Assembly (NCBI GenBank): GCA_003342895.1
Contig: PTFA01000082.1
Location: 1 to 64,000 of the forward strand
Length of the DNA stretch: 64,000 nucleotides
Direction of reading: 5' to 3'
DNA from: Casuarius casuarius
Taxonomy: Eukaryota > Chordata > Aves > Casuariiformes > Casuariidae
Shown here: in pieces, positions 12,601 through 26,259 of the stretch
Layout: every line of letters starts with the position of its first letter
How positions within the stretch are numbered: the first letter of the stretch is position 1
The notes under the pieces: model-generated
What the model was told of the DNA's origin: nothing
Seen by the model: the letters and a program-made list of their open reading frames with translations, nothing else
Database searches by the model: none
Translations under genes and position numbers: made by a program

Positions 12601-15600
12601 AGTGTATGAGTGTGAATTAGTAATATCAATTGTTTCTGTATGAAAGGGCATAGGTGAAGTAGCTCTGGCAAATAAGATAAATGATGCACATAAGGTCAGA
12701 TTTAAGACCCACAAAAGTCAGTGATAGGCCTTCATGACTTCTGCAGGGTTTGCATAAAGTCCTTGCTCTGGTCCACATGCAGGAGGGGAATAGCCAGAGT
12801 CCCTGCTGAGCACTGCTATTTACTGCGTCTGTCTCATTCAGTCACTTACAGCTGCCTTCCCTCTAGCCCTGGAACACTTTGACCCCATCAGTCTAAAATC
12901 ACATCATGATGTTTCACCACATCTTGGATGTAATATGCTCCCTCATTTGTTATTGTGACTTAGATTAAAGGCCTCTAATTCCCTTGGAGCTAGTAGGAGT
13001 TTGGCCATTTTTTCCATTTAAAAAAGGGTGAAGCTTCAGTGTTTCCTCACTCTTCTATTTGCTCAAGATGCATATCCATCCCCTTGTGAGCATTTTATTT
13101 ACTTTTAGTTTGTTTGGACCGAATCCAGGGGAACACTAGATGAGAGAATAATAGTCGTTTCCCAGCCCATTCTCACAAATAAATGCTGTCACATCCATAG
13201 TCATACTGGGCAATCTACCTGTACCACCGCAGGACAGTGATTCTAAATGTATGCAATATTGAATTTGCTTGGTGCTGATATTTTCATGGCATCTATGATA
13301 AACAATTTAATCTGCACAGGGTTAATACCACCTTATGCAGCCCAGTTTGTCTGTACTCTACAACAGCTGTTCTTGTGGTGCCCCAGCCTCAACCCCATCT
13401 TCTTTTTCTCAGAGCTAGGACAATACTAAAGTGGCTGCTCTTCCTCAGCACTGCTGCTGCACATATGGTCCCAGGAAGGAGAAGGGGATTCTAGTGGATT
13501 AAGGGGCTGAAGTCTAGGAGAAAAGAGGAGGGAGAAGGCTCTATGCTCTCAGCTTCTTCCGCAAGCAGGCCCAGGTCCATCATGAGATCAGATCTTCTGG
13601 GAATCAGGAGTCAGCGAAGAAATGCTCTCCCCCTTATCTCTACCAGTCTCTTGGGTGCAACTGATCCCTCATCCAAAATGTTTAAGAGTATCGTGCTTGG
13701 TGGTACTGTGATACCTTTTTCTGGCATCGGTATTGCAGATTCAAGTAGTATCCANAGGAACACAAATGTGATTACTAGTAGTTTGTGGAGAGTTAAAAAT
13801 AATTTGATCTAATGACTAATTCTGGGCTCAGGTGATGCTGCTCTGGAAGCTGAGCTGCTTTGTTTGCAGGAGAGATGTTACACAACCCCTTCCTGCACAT
13901 GTGGTGGTCCAACAGTGGGATTCATCTGAGCTTCAGTCATCCAGGGAGAATAGGGATCGGTCATCACTAATAACAGACTAATTGGACTCAGGTGTCAGTT
14001 CATGATATTAAACATCTTTAAAAAGGAAGTAATGGCCAGTTCAGCCAATAAATTTCACCAGCTAGCAAAGATTTGGAGTTATTTGCAAGTTTGACCTTGT
14101 CACCTCAGCATGAAAGACTTTATTATCTGCACAATCTAGCTTTCCATTTCATATGGCTTATGAATGGCATATTTCTCTAAGCACATATTTGAAAGGGTGT
14201 GTTCACCCTAGATGTTGTTTATTAACATTTCTGCATTCCTTTCAGCTTTTTATCTCCTACTTGCAATTAAATGGATGATTGAGAAGGACAAAAAGTACAT
14301 TAATTTATAGGGCTACTGCAAGCAGTAAGGCAAAGTTTTCCAAAGCAAAAAGATTCAAGTATGACCCATTTACCTGTCAAATTAGTATTTTCAAGCTGCA
14401 TTTCCCCACCATATTTTGTTGCAACTGAAAGTTTTCAGAACAGATGTTTTCTATTAGATATAGTTATTCCNTTCCAGTGCTTTATTGTTATGATGATTAC
14501 AGACAAATAATTCTCACGAAGTCCATATACATCAATAAACTTCNTGTTTTTAACTGCAGGTAAAAATACTTCTGTGTCATTCATGTAAAATTAATGTTCT
14601 CCTTCCACACTTTTAGATGATTGAGTTAGGATACCCTCCCTATGCAGCTGCTCTGACACTAGATTCTTTTATTTCTACTTGACAGCCCTCATGAATTAAT
14701 TAAGAAGTCTGCGTCTTCCTGACCTTCTCATGAAGAGAGTGTTTGAAATGTGAAACCCCATGCACTCACCTCTTCAGTAAAGTTAGCAGTCAGCTCACTC
14801 CAGGCTTGGCCATCTCAGACCTCAGGCACATCCTTGCCTCGATTCTTCAAGAGGCTGAAACCAGTCTCACTGTTCTCCAGGAGCCTCCCAAATATGCACC
14901 AGCTGGACTAGGTTCCTGCAGGGCATACCTACGGCTGCTNCTTCCTTGTCAGATACGACTGGAGGTGGCATCTCCTTTTACAAAATAGCGTCATGGTTAA
15001 AATAGGAAATGGAAGGCCAAAAATCAGCTCTTGCTCAGCATGNTTGAGTTTGCATGTTTTGCTCCAGAGAGCATACCTGTCTCCAAAACAGCTAAATCTG
15101 CCCTGGAAGCTAATGCTGAGCTCCAGCTTCACCTTCAGCAGGCAGGAGGTACAATAGTGCCTGCACCTTAGGCTCTGAAATTCCCTTTTGAATTCAGCAT
15201 TTAACTGAAACACATGACACCATAAGCTGGTACAGATCAGATAAGATGACAAGGTCAGAAGGAAGTATAGCTCCACTAAAACACATGTCAAGATAATGTT
15301 TGAAGTCTCTCCTTTAAAGTTTTAACAGGAAAGCAAACAGTATCATGACATCCTGTATGTCTGGCTAAAACTCTTTAAGCCTAGTTTAAATTAAGTAAAA
15401 CTATCCTGAGTATTTCTCTTGAGCTAATGAAGGAAGTACCGCTCAATACATGTATCATATAAGTGACACCCTTACACTGAAGTGTTTGTCTCAGTGCGCT
15501 GTCTGGATCACAGACTGATTTGTTTTTATAAGGTTGTAAGTGAATTTTTGTACTGATGTCACTATACTTTGAAAGCCTGTAGCTTGAAGATGCATGAAGA

Positions 15601-16319
15601 ACATTTAGAAGACTAAAAAAGAAGACTCAGAACAATCCTCCAAAACAGAAAAGCAAATACTTAGACTACTACTTAGATAATGTCTCTTAATACAACTATA
15701 AGATGTTTTATATTTCCACTTCAGATACTTTTGATACGTGCCCCCAGTGGAGATCCTATACCTTCTCTACGCTTGCAAGAAGGCCACAGCTCAGAGGTCA
15801 GAAAGTGCGGAGATAAAGCAAGGAGACTAAGGATCACACTGAGCTAGAGCTTGCACAGGAAATTAAAGCAACCTCTTCAAAATATATGCTTTTCCTATCA
15901 GCAACAAGAGAAAGAAAAAGAAATAAAGGAATTAGCTGCTGTACAGTGTGGACAGAGCCAAGTTTAAAGATAGTTGTGATCTAATTGTGACTGCAACACT
16001 AAACAAATAATTTGCCTCCGTTTCCCTGCAGATATCAGTGAGCAGTGCAAAGGCAAGACAGAACAGCTAATGGGAACAAGAAGGTGAAAATAGGAATTGC
16101 CACATGGAGCCTGGAAGCAAGAATCAGAAGTTTGGGATAATCAAACAACACTACTACAGAACAGGAAACTGGCATTGCAAAGATTTGTGTTAAGTAAGTC
16201 CAGCTCCTCAGGAATGGTCACCTGAAACAGCAGGCAAGATATTCACAGTAAGAGGGGGAAGAGTGGGGAAATAATCTGTGAAAGGCTTTAGAACATGCAG
16301 AAAAAGAGGATTATTTCAT
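9641..16319. other. No gene recognised; AT-rich unique sequence
   Basis: No supported gene or repeat was recognised. The sequence is AT-rich and unique-looking. The part at about 14040-14740 carries several TAAT and TTTATT motifs and an inverted repeat, AGGGTG-TGTT-CACCCT, at 14194-14209, followed by a forkhead-type TGTTTATTAAC at about 14216-14226. This could be a regulatory element, but nothing in the sequence alone proves it. A perfect donor-type site on the minus strand near 14768 has no open exon upstream of it. Confidence 0.45.
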
Positions 16320-17490
16320 TTAGAATTGGAAATGAAATAAAATGGAACAGGAATGCACATGAATAACATGATATCATTCTTTGATAAAATACATGCCTTT
16401 CAGTCAGAGTAATTGGAATCAGCTAAATCTCTCTGGACTTCTGTATGGTATCACATGGGAATTAGTAAATGAAATTGAGAAAATGGTAAGAAGATGAGGA
16501 TCTTCCTGCAGCGATGAGAAAGGATTCTGCTGCAAAGAAAACTAATGGGCTGGGGCAGTTTCCTGAAGAATGAGGCTCAGTATAAATTCAATGTGATAAG
16601 TGTCAGAGAAAACGGGAACATCTTGTATTTATTGATGTCAGAAAGCTGGGGAGGTTTTCAGTACAGAGAAGAGTCATGATGCTATGTGGGTCAAATCCAA
16701 TGACCTAGCGGGCCAGAGTAATGAAACAGAACGAAGTTTAATAATACAGAAAATACAAGTTCATGCCCATGGGGACTACTTACACTAGCTTTTGCAATCA
16801 CCAGTAGTCCCACCAACCGAAAATGACAGTGGAAGAAGAAGACTTGTGTATACAGGTCACACAACAACCTAGGACTGTGACCCAGCTCTTGCCACAGAGT
16901 TTCTGCTACTAAACTGGGCATAAAAGAAGCAAAGGCAGACCTCAGACATGCAAGGAGAGGGATTTCCAATAAGGACAGAGAAACAGTAGTGCANACTGCA
17001 CATGGAGGGCCGTGGTGAGACCTCACAGGCGTGCTGCATGCAGCTCTTTTTGGCCATATTAATATTAAAGAAATGTTACATGAAAGAGAAGCAGGTGCAG
17101 AGCAGTGTGATTACTGGAGAGGCCATCTTGGGACATGAGACTAGACAAGTTTGGCTTTCCAATTAAAGAAAAGTCAAGGCTGAGAAAAGATATGACGGTC
17201 CTCTGTAAATGCAGTAGTAGGGAAAAAAAAGCAGAGGGAAAAGCATCCCTTGAGCTAAAGAACAAAGCTCAAAGGGGTATAAACTGGCAATAATTATCCT
17301 TACTCTNGATATCATGAGACTGTTTCTCACTGCTAGAGGAGCCCTGTGCTGGAGCAGTCTCCAAATAGGTGCATGCTTCCAGGACAGGCCTTGATAAGAG
17401 TTTGGACACAGTTACATGATACTAGATCAGAGGACTGAACTTCATGACCCAGGAAATTGTTTCTAGGCCTACTTGAGCTGCAGAGGAAGT
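16320..17490 (+). repeat. Ancient CR1 LINE, reverse-transcriptase part to 3' end
   Basis: This is a CR1 copy in sense orientation, recognised by its co-linear order of consensus-like blocks. At 16423-16441 is CTAAATCTCTCTGGACTTC, matching the block that encodes reverse-transcriptase motif A (usually VDLIYLDFSKAF). It is followed at 16452-16487 by CACATGGGAATTAGTAAATG and the rest of that segment. At 16953-16980 is the AGAGGGATTTCCAATAAGGA block. At 17153-17210 is TTTCCAATTAAAGAAAAG and the conserved AAGGCTGAG-type segment. At 17269-17288 is CAAAGGGGTATAAACTGGC, and at 17350-17364 GCTGGAGCAGTCTCC. The 3' end resembles GACTTGATGACC...CCCTAC at about 17432-17473. Every frame has stops and shifts; the GVPQGS region is rearranged or heavily eroded. 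It is a dead 5'-truncated insertion, oriented like the copy at 38 kb and probably of the same subfamily. Confidence 0.85.
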
Positions 17491-20400
17491 GCCAAGAAGT
17501 CAGAATAAGTTAGAAGGATATGGATGACGTGCTCACAGAAGTGGAAAGTGAAAGGAGGAAAGACCTTTAAAATGCAGAAAGGAAGTCCTAGGGGTCAGCG
17601 GTCATATATACACAGTTGCATTTGCTTGTAAGAGTCTATGCACAGAAAACTGCAGCCCCATAATTAACCTCACACTCTTCATCTCTGGATTTTAAGACTC
17701 CTCATCACTCAAAACATCTAATAAGAAAATTAAAGGTATTATTTCTTTCCTGCTGTGTTACCAACATGGGAATAGAAGTGACCCTTTGTGTGCCAGCTGA
17801 TATCATGTCAAGTGCATGTGCTCTGCTCTCTCCTTGCTGTGCAGTGGGGAGTCTGCATGGCATTAGCAGCTCCGAGTAATGCTTCCCTCCTGCAGATAGC
17901 AAACATCCCTCAGCACAGTCATCTGCAGTTCATTATCCCTGGGAAGAGGAAACAGAGCATTATGTGATGTTGAATTACAAAATGTCCCTAAGCATATTGT
18001 GTAAAAGAGCAGAGAGTGAATACAAATTGGCTGCAAAGGAAATAAATCTCAGAGAAGGTACAAAGAACAATACTGAGTTTATTAAACTTGGCCTTTTTCT
18101 TTTTTCAGTTTACAAAAATTTCAAAAATCTCCAGGAAAACATAATGGGCCAGACTGCATTTGTTCCACTTGGATAACAAGCTTCCCGAAACTCTACAAAA
18201 TAGCATAGAACGCAGCTTGGGCTTCCCAGGGAAAAGTAATCACTGGCTGATAAAGAAATCAGTAAATGACCTGTGCCCAGTGTGTCAGTCTTTTGCTTGA
18301 AGTCTGTTTTGTCAAGGAGGAAGGGCAGCAGCAGAGCTGTCTGCCAGATTACTCACTGCTGGCAAGAGGACATGTATCAATTTTGCAAATCTACAGTGTG
18401 TTGAAAGGAGATGTTTACTGAACCAAAACAACAGGTTTAACTGCCAAGGACTATTTCTTCAGGATGCTTGTACAAAACTGGTCATGGTGTAGGTCTGAAT
18501 CTAAAAAGTCATATATCCCGTGAATTTAGTAGGTTTAGTAGTAGTTGATCAGTTTGTGGATCTGGGCTGATTATTCACGCATATGGTTTTAAACCCAAAC
18601 TCACTGTCATTTTCTTAGTCAGCTCTAATTGTGAACTAAGAATTAGCTACAGTGGCAAAACTACACAGGGAAATACATATTCAAGTGCAGCTGAAACTAT
18701 ATGTGACTCTTCAAGTGTTATCAAGCCTTCTCAAAGAAGTAACCAAAGAGATATAAAAACACATGCATTAGGAGTTCATATTTACAATGACTTCTCTCTA
18801 AAACTCACACACCACTGTAAGACTGCTTTATACTGCAGTGCCAGGGGACAGGATGGAAGTGAATGCTGGTGTGTACCTTAACCCTGGGATGAAAATATCC
18901 CCTTCAATCTTTTTCATTTACTCCAAAATACCTAACCCTGCCTTGATTCTCTGCACTCCATGCAAGCCAGAAAAGGAGCCAAAAACTCGAGGATATTCTT
19001 TTCTTCTCTCAAAATAGCATATTTCCCCACTCAAAAGAAAAAAAAAATCCCATCAGTCTGGCATACTTCCAGGAAGCCATGAGATTAATTTATAGTTGTC
19101 AGGGAGCAAGCTCTGTTTCTTTAGGTACTGGCCAAGCAAGGAGCTATTTTACATCCCTCTTTACATAGGTAATGAATATAAGAGATTGCTTAGCAACCTC
19201 TCATGAAGCAGCGTGAGACTCACCTTCCTAAAAACAGACTAACCAATATGTAGTGCAATCACTTCTCTCTGTGTTTTAGTATGTGTTAGTAGGGGAAATT
19301 ATGACTTCATTGAATGTTACACAGACATATTTTTTCCATGTTGTTTAAAGGCTTCATCTTTTCTAAAGGTACATTTTTATTAATTGTTAACAATCCACTC
19401 TTTCCCTTTCTATTCAAGAAGCCTTTTATCTTTATTTCCTTATAAAAAAGCTTATTGTGTTAAAATATAGTAAAGTATATTGCATTTCCCCTACTCTGCT
19501 TCATCAACAAGGAGCTCTTAGATTGTGACAAAGCTGGTTTGGTTTGGGGAAAAGGAGACAGAGATCAAATGCAAGAAAGAAATAATAGAGATAGGCTCTA
19601 AGATGTTGTATTAAGTGAACCCAAATGTCACAGCTGCCATCTCTAAGTTTACCCCCTTAAGGGATGAACCAGCAGCCTCTGCTTTCTCTAGTGAGCTTAA
19701 TCAAGCAGGTGGTTAATATGAAAAGGATAGTGTTCTGTCATCGCAAACACAATATCCAGTTTATGTAGTTTATGCCATTTGGGCTGTCTGAGCATAAGAT
19801 GAAAGTAGAGACAGAAAACAGCTTGGTGGCCTCCTACACCCAATAAGAGCCACAAACAGTGAGGGCTGAATTCAGCTCTGGGCTTGCATTCCCTGCCATA
19901 AGTGAGTTTGGTCCTGCAGGTAGTTAATGAGCAGAAAGGAGAACAGCCGTCTGGAGGGCAGCTTGTTTTGGCCTGCGCCTGAGGGCAAGCCAGTCCCTCC
20001 CAAGATACCTCAGTAGCTGGCTGCACTGTTTTACAGTTGCCAGCCGTGAAATCCAAGCCATCTTTCTACTGAAGATTTTTAAAAGAGATTCAGGCTGCTT
20101 GGAGAGGCAGCTGGCTTTCCAGACAAATTACTGAAATAGTTTCTTCACATTCATTTTTCCTCTCCCCCTGAAGCCAACAGGTAACATCTGGAAAATATAC
20201 AAAACAAAAAGCAAATTGTCATTTCAAAGAGATTAATAACTCCATCCAGGCTGTGTGGGCGCTGCAGACACTCTGACACACTGCTTTTCCTCTATACCTC
20301 CGAGCTGGGAAGCTGGGTAAGGCTGAGTCCAGCACCCTGAAGGTAGACAGCTGCCCCATCACAGATGCCTCAGTATGCCTTTCATCAAAGGGAAGAAAGG

Positions 20401-21269
20401 GGAATGTCTCTAACCCTCTGTGAAGGAGCTTCCTGTGGGTCTTTGTTAAAAAAAATGCAATTAAAGGTGCTGGGTGGTGTGAATTAATTTTAGGACAGGA
20501 CGCTCATGATGAGAGATAAGTCAGTAAACCACTGCAGCGTACCAAATTTGGTATGTCAACATGGTATTATACTGAAATCTCACCAGCCTGCAGTCTGTGT
20601 CTGATAAAGCCACATGGACACAGTTAGTGCAGCACTGGTGCCAAGTTAACAGGCCCTGCTGAGGACAGGTGTACTCACTTGGGCTGGCACCTCAGGATGG
20701 ATCTTCACACTGCAGTGACTGTATTCACACAGCTTCCTCTCAGCCCAGAGCACACACAGACCAAGGTCTTATCCACTGCAAAATCCCATGCAGATACAGG
20801 GGTAAATCTCCTCCACTTCTACTGCTCCTCCAGAAGTAGTGCTGGAGCCTTCTAGAGAAGTATGAGGAGCTTGCACTTCTATTTTATAGTTCTACCCAAA
20901 TAATCAAGGTACCCATGGAGAACAAAATCTACCACAGAAACTCCATTTCCTCTGCTTTAACTGGAATGGAGAAACAAGTGCAGATTTTGACCAGCAGCTG
21001 AGCCAGACGTGATATTGCTGAGTTCTTCTACTCACCAGTGGGATTCATCTCACGTAGCCATGTAGAAGTTAGGCACTTGGTCCAAGCTGCTGATCAGAGC
21101 TCCCTTCATCACCAATGAAAGGCATATTGAGAAGGTGAGGTATCTCTTCTTAACCCAACACCCACACTGCGACGGGATGAACTGTTCCTCTGAGGGGGCC
21201 TGTCTCCCTCCCTTGACCAGAGAATAAGCCCAGGCAAATCATTCAGACCAAATGCCTTTCTTCAAACAG
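17491..21269. other. No gene recognised
   Basis: Nothing gene-like can be supported here. The sequence is unique-looking and AT-rich, with short T- and A-rich runs at about 19320-19500. A minus-strand GTGAGT donor-type site at about 19218 has an excellent match to consensus (AAG before GTGAGTCTC), but no acceptor with a pyrimidine tract and open frame lies in the right place. A 119-codon minus frame at 19697-20056 matches no protein I know. Confidence 0.45.
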
Positions 21270-21340
21270 TTAAATTAGGTAATATTAATCCCATTCGACA
21301 GACAGGAAAGAGCTTTAAAGATAGTATCAGATTTTGCCCC
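21270..21340 (-). repeat. Possible MIR/CORE-SINE scrap
   Basis: The segment reads ATATTAATCCCATTCGACAG followed by ACAGGAAAG. It resembles the antisense of the conserved tRNA-derived MIR segment, whose familiar form is ATTATCCCCATTTTACAGAT followed by GAGGAAACTGAG. The similarity is short and interrupted, so chance is possible. Confidence 0.3.
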
Positions 21341-22827
21341 AATTTTAAGATGTTCTTTGATCCCTACCAGTGTGAATCTGCCCCAGCTGGATATAAGATT
21401 GAAGACAACCAGCAGGAGAAGGCAGACAATGCACAAATCCAGTCCACAGCAGAAGAGATCAGGCAGGGTTACTCACTCCTCTGGCTGGCCAGCTGCCCTC
21501 AGTGCATCTGANAGTGGGTAGATAAAAGGGACACTGGAAATTGCACTCAGAGCCAAACTGCGGCTGTAAATACAGATGAGAGGGATCACCAGCCTACTTC
21601 CTGATGCAAAGCAGCATAGGCAATGGCTGCCTCTAAAAGGCAGCAGTACAAGTCCCTTCTTCCTTGCAACCAGATATTTGGGATGTCTATTGCTCCTCAC
21701 TGCTCCCCTTTTCAATTGCCTGATCTGCAACATATATTACATCTTAGGAGACAGGGCCTTATCCCTGTGTGCAATCGGAAAGCTCCTTCATACCAAAGAC
21801 AGCCCTGCCCTCCTGTGAAAGCCACAGGAAACATCCTATCCACCTTGNGGAGACTGTGGACAATTCTGGCAAAAGGAGCAGAGAGCTATCTTTGTCGGCA
21901 CTGCCAGCCCTGTGCATCTGACCCTGCCTCTAGCTCAGTGATCTGCATCGGCACCTGTCAGGGAGCTTTTGAATGTCACAGCTCTGCTTCTCCTTGCTTC
22001 ACTGCACCATCTTGCAAAGCTGCTCTCCATAATCAAATACACAGGAGTCAAAGGAAAGGTATTTAAAAGATAGGACATAGAAAGTGCGAGACTCACAAGT
22101 AGGCAGGAAATATAAAGGTTCTTCCCCCACTTCCTTCTATTGCACATCCTCACGACCTATTTTGCCCACCTGCATTTTGCCAGGTGTACTTGCAGCTCAC
22201 ACAATCAGGTGCTTCACTCTTTGCCCCANCCTGTTGCACACTGTTAAATCAGCAGCTGCTTTTCTCTTCCCAGGTCCAGCAGCCTGGAACTGGCGGGAAG
22301 AGGATTCCTCTGTGGCTCCATCGCCNTCATCTTCCATGCTCTTGGGCAGATTGCTGCCTTTCTGTGGCCCTGCGAAATGGGGGAAAGAACACCCTTGCAC
22401 TTCACAGGCATAGTAGCTGCATAAAAAAACCAATAATGACCACAGGTGTATAGGATTTGCAGCAATGAGTGCCACACAGACACTGGAGAGCAATCTTATT
22501 TTGAAAATAAAGACACCGCAGCAGTGTAAGATTGTTCTATTTCCGGAAGAAAATTCAGCGTTTCTCAAATAGGGGCACTGAATTGCCCCCCTCTCGTGCC
22601 CTTTGCATGCAGCCCAGTGGGTTCAGCGTGACTGTGTGAGCTGCGCTGGGCAACAGACGATGCAGGNGACCCTGAAGGTGGCAGTGGCACTCTGGACAGT
22701 CACTCTGTACTCTTCTCAGTACTGGTAGCTAAAGAAATGCATAGCATAAACACCATTGCCTTGTCTGTATATTCCCCCGGGCTTATTACACATGTGAATC
22801 AGTACAACCCAACTTTTTAGATGTAAA

Positions 22828-22997
22828 ACTGAGATGTGAGGCAGAAACAAGTAACGCACAAGAGCAGTGTGAACATGCTCGAGTTCACACAGCAGGAAGA
22901 GGAACCCACTTCTCTTACGTTTTACTCTGCTGGTCTCAACAATCTGCCTCTTGGCAAGAGTCAAAAGGTCAGGAGCAGAGCAGGGATCCCTGCTTTT
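22828..22997 (-). repeat. Possible MIR/CORE-SINE remnant
   Basis: On the plus strand, AACTGAG (22828), AAGTAAC (about 22850), GTTCACACAGCAGGAAG (about 22883-22899) and GGTCAGGAGCAGAGCAGGGA (about 22967-22986) follow the order of the antisense MIR/CORE-SINE consensus (AACTGAGGCACAGAG, AAGTAACTTGCCCAAGG, TCACACAGC, then GGCAGAGCCGGGA). A 60-90 base insertion or rearrangement separates the last two blocks, so this may be one disrupted copy or two scraps. The 185-codon minus-strand frame that spans it (22716-23273) is better explained as repeat plus chance than as a gene. Confidence 0.4.
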
Positions 22998-25900
22998 GCT
23001 GTGTTTTGGCCCCTGTGAGGAAGGGAGTATGACTTTGGGCATGGTGCTGCACTTATGTGGCTGTCCAGCTTCCAGATTAGAGTTGGCACTCATCACCTTC
23101 CCTTGGGACCTGGGCTGAGGGACAAGCGTCTGGCTGCCAAATTTTAGAAACGTGCTTGATAAAAAGCCCCAGATTCCAAGATTGCAGCAAGAGAAGAAAT
23201 GAGATATGACATGCCCGAGCCATGTGATCCTCATCATTTTGGGCACATACTGAAGTATAGAAAAACATATCACGTTTAGGAATTCATAAAAAATAAAACA
23301 ACTTGGTCTTACCGTAAGTGTGTTATAAAGTTAATGTAAAAGGTTAATGGGAAAAATTATTTACAATTTGCAGAGACATGTTTGCTTTGAATTGTTTGTA
23401 AGACAACAAAAAGGAAGGATAAGGAACACGTAACAGTATTTTACAAGACTTTAAAAAATGTTGAAGTAACATCCACAGCCAGGCATTTCAAAATAATGCA
23501 TAATATTCTGTGGCAAAAACTTACAGTAATAATTAAATCAAATTTTCTTTCAACACTGTTGTAATTGTAGATGATCTGGAACTAAAATTCATGTCAACGA
23601 ATGACTTAATGAGCATCATTATACTGGTTGTGTAATGACACATACCAGGACTGCTACTGGTAGCCCAACANAGCCTGAGCTATTCCAGCATTAGAGATGG
23701 TTAAAGGATGTTTCAGCGGTCTGCTAAGTCCCTCACATCCAGCCAGGGAGTTTGCTTTTGGACAGACCTGTGGGAGAGAGAGTCCATGTGATCAAAAGGA
23801 GACAAAAGGGAGACGTGAGCAGCTCTGTGATGCTCAGAGATGAGGAATAGCTGTCTTGTGGGAGAAATAACAAATCTTTGCCATGTACATGGAAGTTCTT
23901 CTCCCAGAGGACACAGCCTAATGACAAATAAGGAAACTAGCCTCAAAAAAGCANAGCAATTCTGAGGGAGCCCTCCATCTTCTCAGCTAGAGATGGGAAC
24001 CTGATGTAGGGAGAAGCAGGAGAGAGCTCTGACTCGTGTGAAGGAGCAGAGTGGCTGGGAGGTGTTGAGGGGGGCACTGAGNGGGCTGTGAGCACTGGCC
24101 GTGAGCAAGGAAGAAGATATGGGCAGGTGTCTANGACTCAAGAATCAGGAGATAAACAGCAGGGGACTGTTTTCCTGTGAACTGTCATGTCCTGAGTGTT
24201 TCATGTTGCCTGTTTGCTAGCTGAAAAGGGTGGAGACAGAAAACCCAGAGGACCCACGTGAGGGACCTCCAAGGAAGACCAAAGACATAGGTTCCTGGAA
24301 GGAGATCTCCTGAGGCTGTTCCCAAACAATACAGTACAAAAAGTATAAAACACTCTTACCTGTATTGTGGGAAACTTGCAGAAGACAAGTACATGAAACA
24401 TGATCAGTGTTTTCCTCTATTTATAAATCAACAGCAAAAAATGGCATGATGATTAATTCGACTATTTTGATTTGCTTCCTTTGTGGTTCTCCAGAATGCC
24501 AGCTGCATAAAGCTGAGGAAAACTGAACCACAAATACTTGTCCCTCTGAGATGCAAAGGATACAGCAGATTTGGATTCCAACCCCAAGTTTCTTTTCAGG
24601 TTTTGGTTCTGAATTGGATCCCCAAAACTTCAGGGAATTGTCTAACCTGCAATCACATCTGCTGTGGTAAGGTTTAGCTCAGGACAGTCAGAAACTTGGA
24701 AGACCTCTGTACAAGATTTTGTAAATTATAATCCCTCTCTAGACCCCAGAGTTGTTCAGGTTTACCCCAAACCTAGCCCTTTTCTGAAGACTGGCATCGC
24801 TGTATGGGATACACCAAGGAGACACAGCATCTGTTTCTCCCAAACATCTCCTTTGGAAGAGATAAGTTTTGCTAAAAGCCAAAAACTGCCATATTTCTTA
24901 TCATGGCTTGTATGTAAACTGTTAGCCAGGTGTCAGGGATGTATATCTCCGTAGCTCCAAGTGCCCGCTATAATAATTCTAAAAAGTGGAGATGATCATT
25001 CCGCCTAGCAGAGGAAAATGATCCTAACCAACAGTGAAGCTGTCCAAACAAAAATTAATTTCCTGAGCTGGCATGTCTCAGCAAATTTTGCTGCAATCTG
25101 GCCAAAGCCAGATTGCTTTTGCTCTTTATTTATTTTCAGCCAGAACCACACATATTGGAGCAAACTTGCTTACTCAGATGTCATCACAACTTCTCAGAAC
25201 ATGTGATTGCGGGAACTTCAGAAAACTGAGTTGAAACTATACCAGTAAGTTGCCCCATAGCCTGTTTCTTCCCTCTTTAGCATAAAGGGATGGCATACAA
25301 TTATGTGAAGAAACAATTTGGCTTACTTGGACAGGGTAAGGCTATAATCACGGTTTCTAAATGTTGCCTAAAATGCCAGCTTGTCCCATGCTTTTTTTAC
25401 ATCTGCTTGGCTGACATAAGAAGCTAGGAGCCAAGATTCCCAGTTATCCGGAAAGCCAGAAGAGGGGCTCAGAGTTGTTCCAAATGAAACTTATACTGGA
25501 ATAGTTTAAAACCATCTGTGCAGCTTCTGACCAACCAATCTCCCTCAGCCTGGAGGGCAGGCTGTGGCACGATATGATCATAACCCAGTGCTTTCTATTT
25601 GCTGTCCATGACTTCAGCTGAAAACACTGCAGCANTACACATCCTATGACACGTCCACAAAAACTTACTGTGCCAGCAAGAGGTAATGGTTTGGAAAGCA
25701 GATCTGTCCTCATGAAATCACAGACCTGTTGCTGTGACATCCTGTGAGTTGATATCCTCAGAAGGGAATAAACTGAACCATCAAATTAAGCAAAGGAATG
25801 CCTTCACTTTTCTGAGGGCCTCATAATAGCCCACTGTAGTCTAAAGGAGTCTTTATGTTGAGTTATTGCAAACTAAGCCAGTAGCTATGCCATACACATA

Positions 25901-26259
25901 TCATATGTCCTTGACACTGTCCGTTATATGATTCTCTTTCAGCTACTCGGATGTTTACCAGTCTTTAAGCCCTTTTAACCAAGATTCATACATGGTAAAG
26001 TTGGTTGATCTCATCTGAACTTTAGGCACTAACTAGGTTAAGCTTTGCGTAATGGAAGGAAACAGGCTCTTTGAGAGGCTGGCATGTCCCACTCAAAGAC
26101 AGCTGCCTAAGAGCACTGGGACTCAGTCCTCACAGAGCATGCTGTATTCCAGGGCTGAAGAAGAGGTACAAGATATGCAGCTGGTGTTCCTAGGTGCTAA
26201 AGGCTGCTGGGATGCTCAGGACCACAGCAAGAGGCAGTGTTTTTAGGGCTTGCTGTCTA
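22998..26259. other. No gene recognised
   Basis: No supported gene. On the minus strand, 24416 down to 24360 has an acceptor-like tract, 19 open codons and a perfect donor (ATACAG before GTAAGAGTG), but the segment is only 57 bases and matches nothing known. The block 23280-23640 is AT-rich and unique-looking. Confidence 0.45.

Noticed and set aside
14700..14900. Perfect minus-strand donor near 14768
   Set aside because: With the only plausible acceptor upstream, all three frames of the enclosed segment contain stops.
19210..19330. Strong minus-strand GTGAGT donor near 19218
   Set aside because: No acceptor with a pyrimidine tract at a sensible distance gives an open exon.
22716..23273. 185-codon minus-strand open frame
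   Set aside because: It runs across a MIR-like remnant, its composition changes along the length, and it has no recognisable domain.
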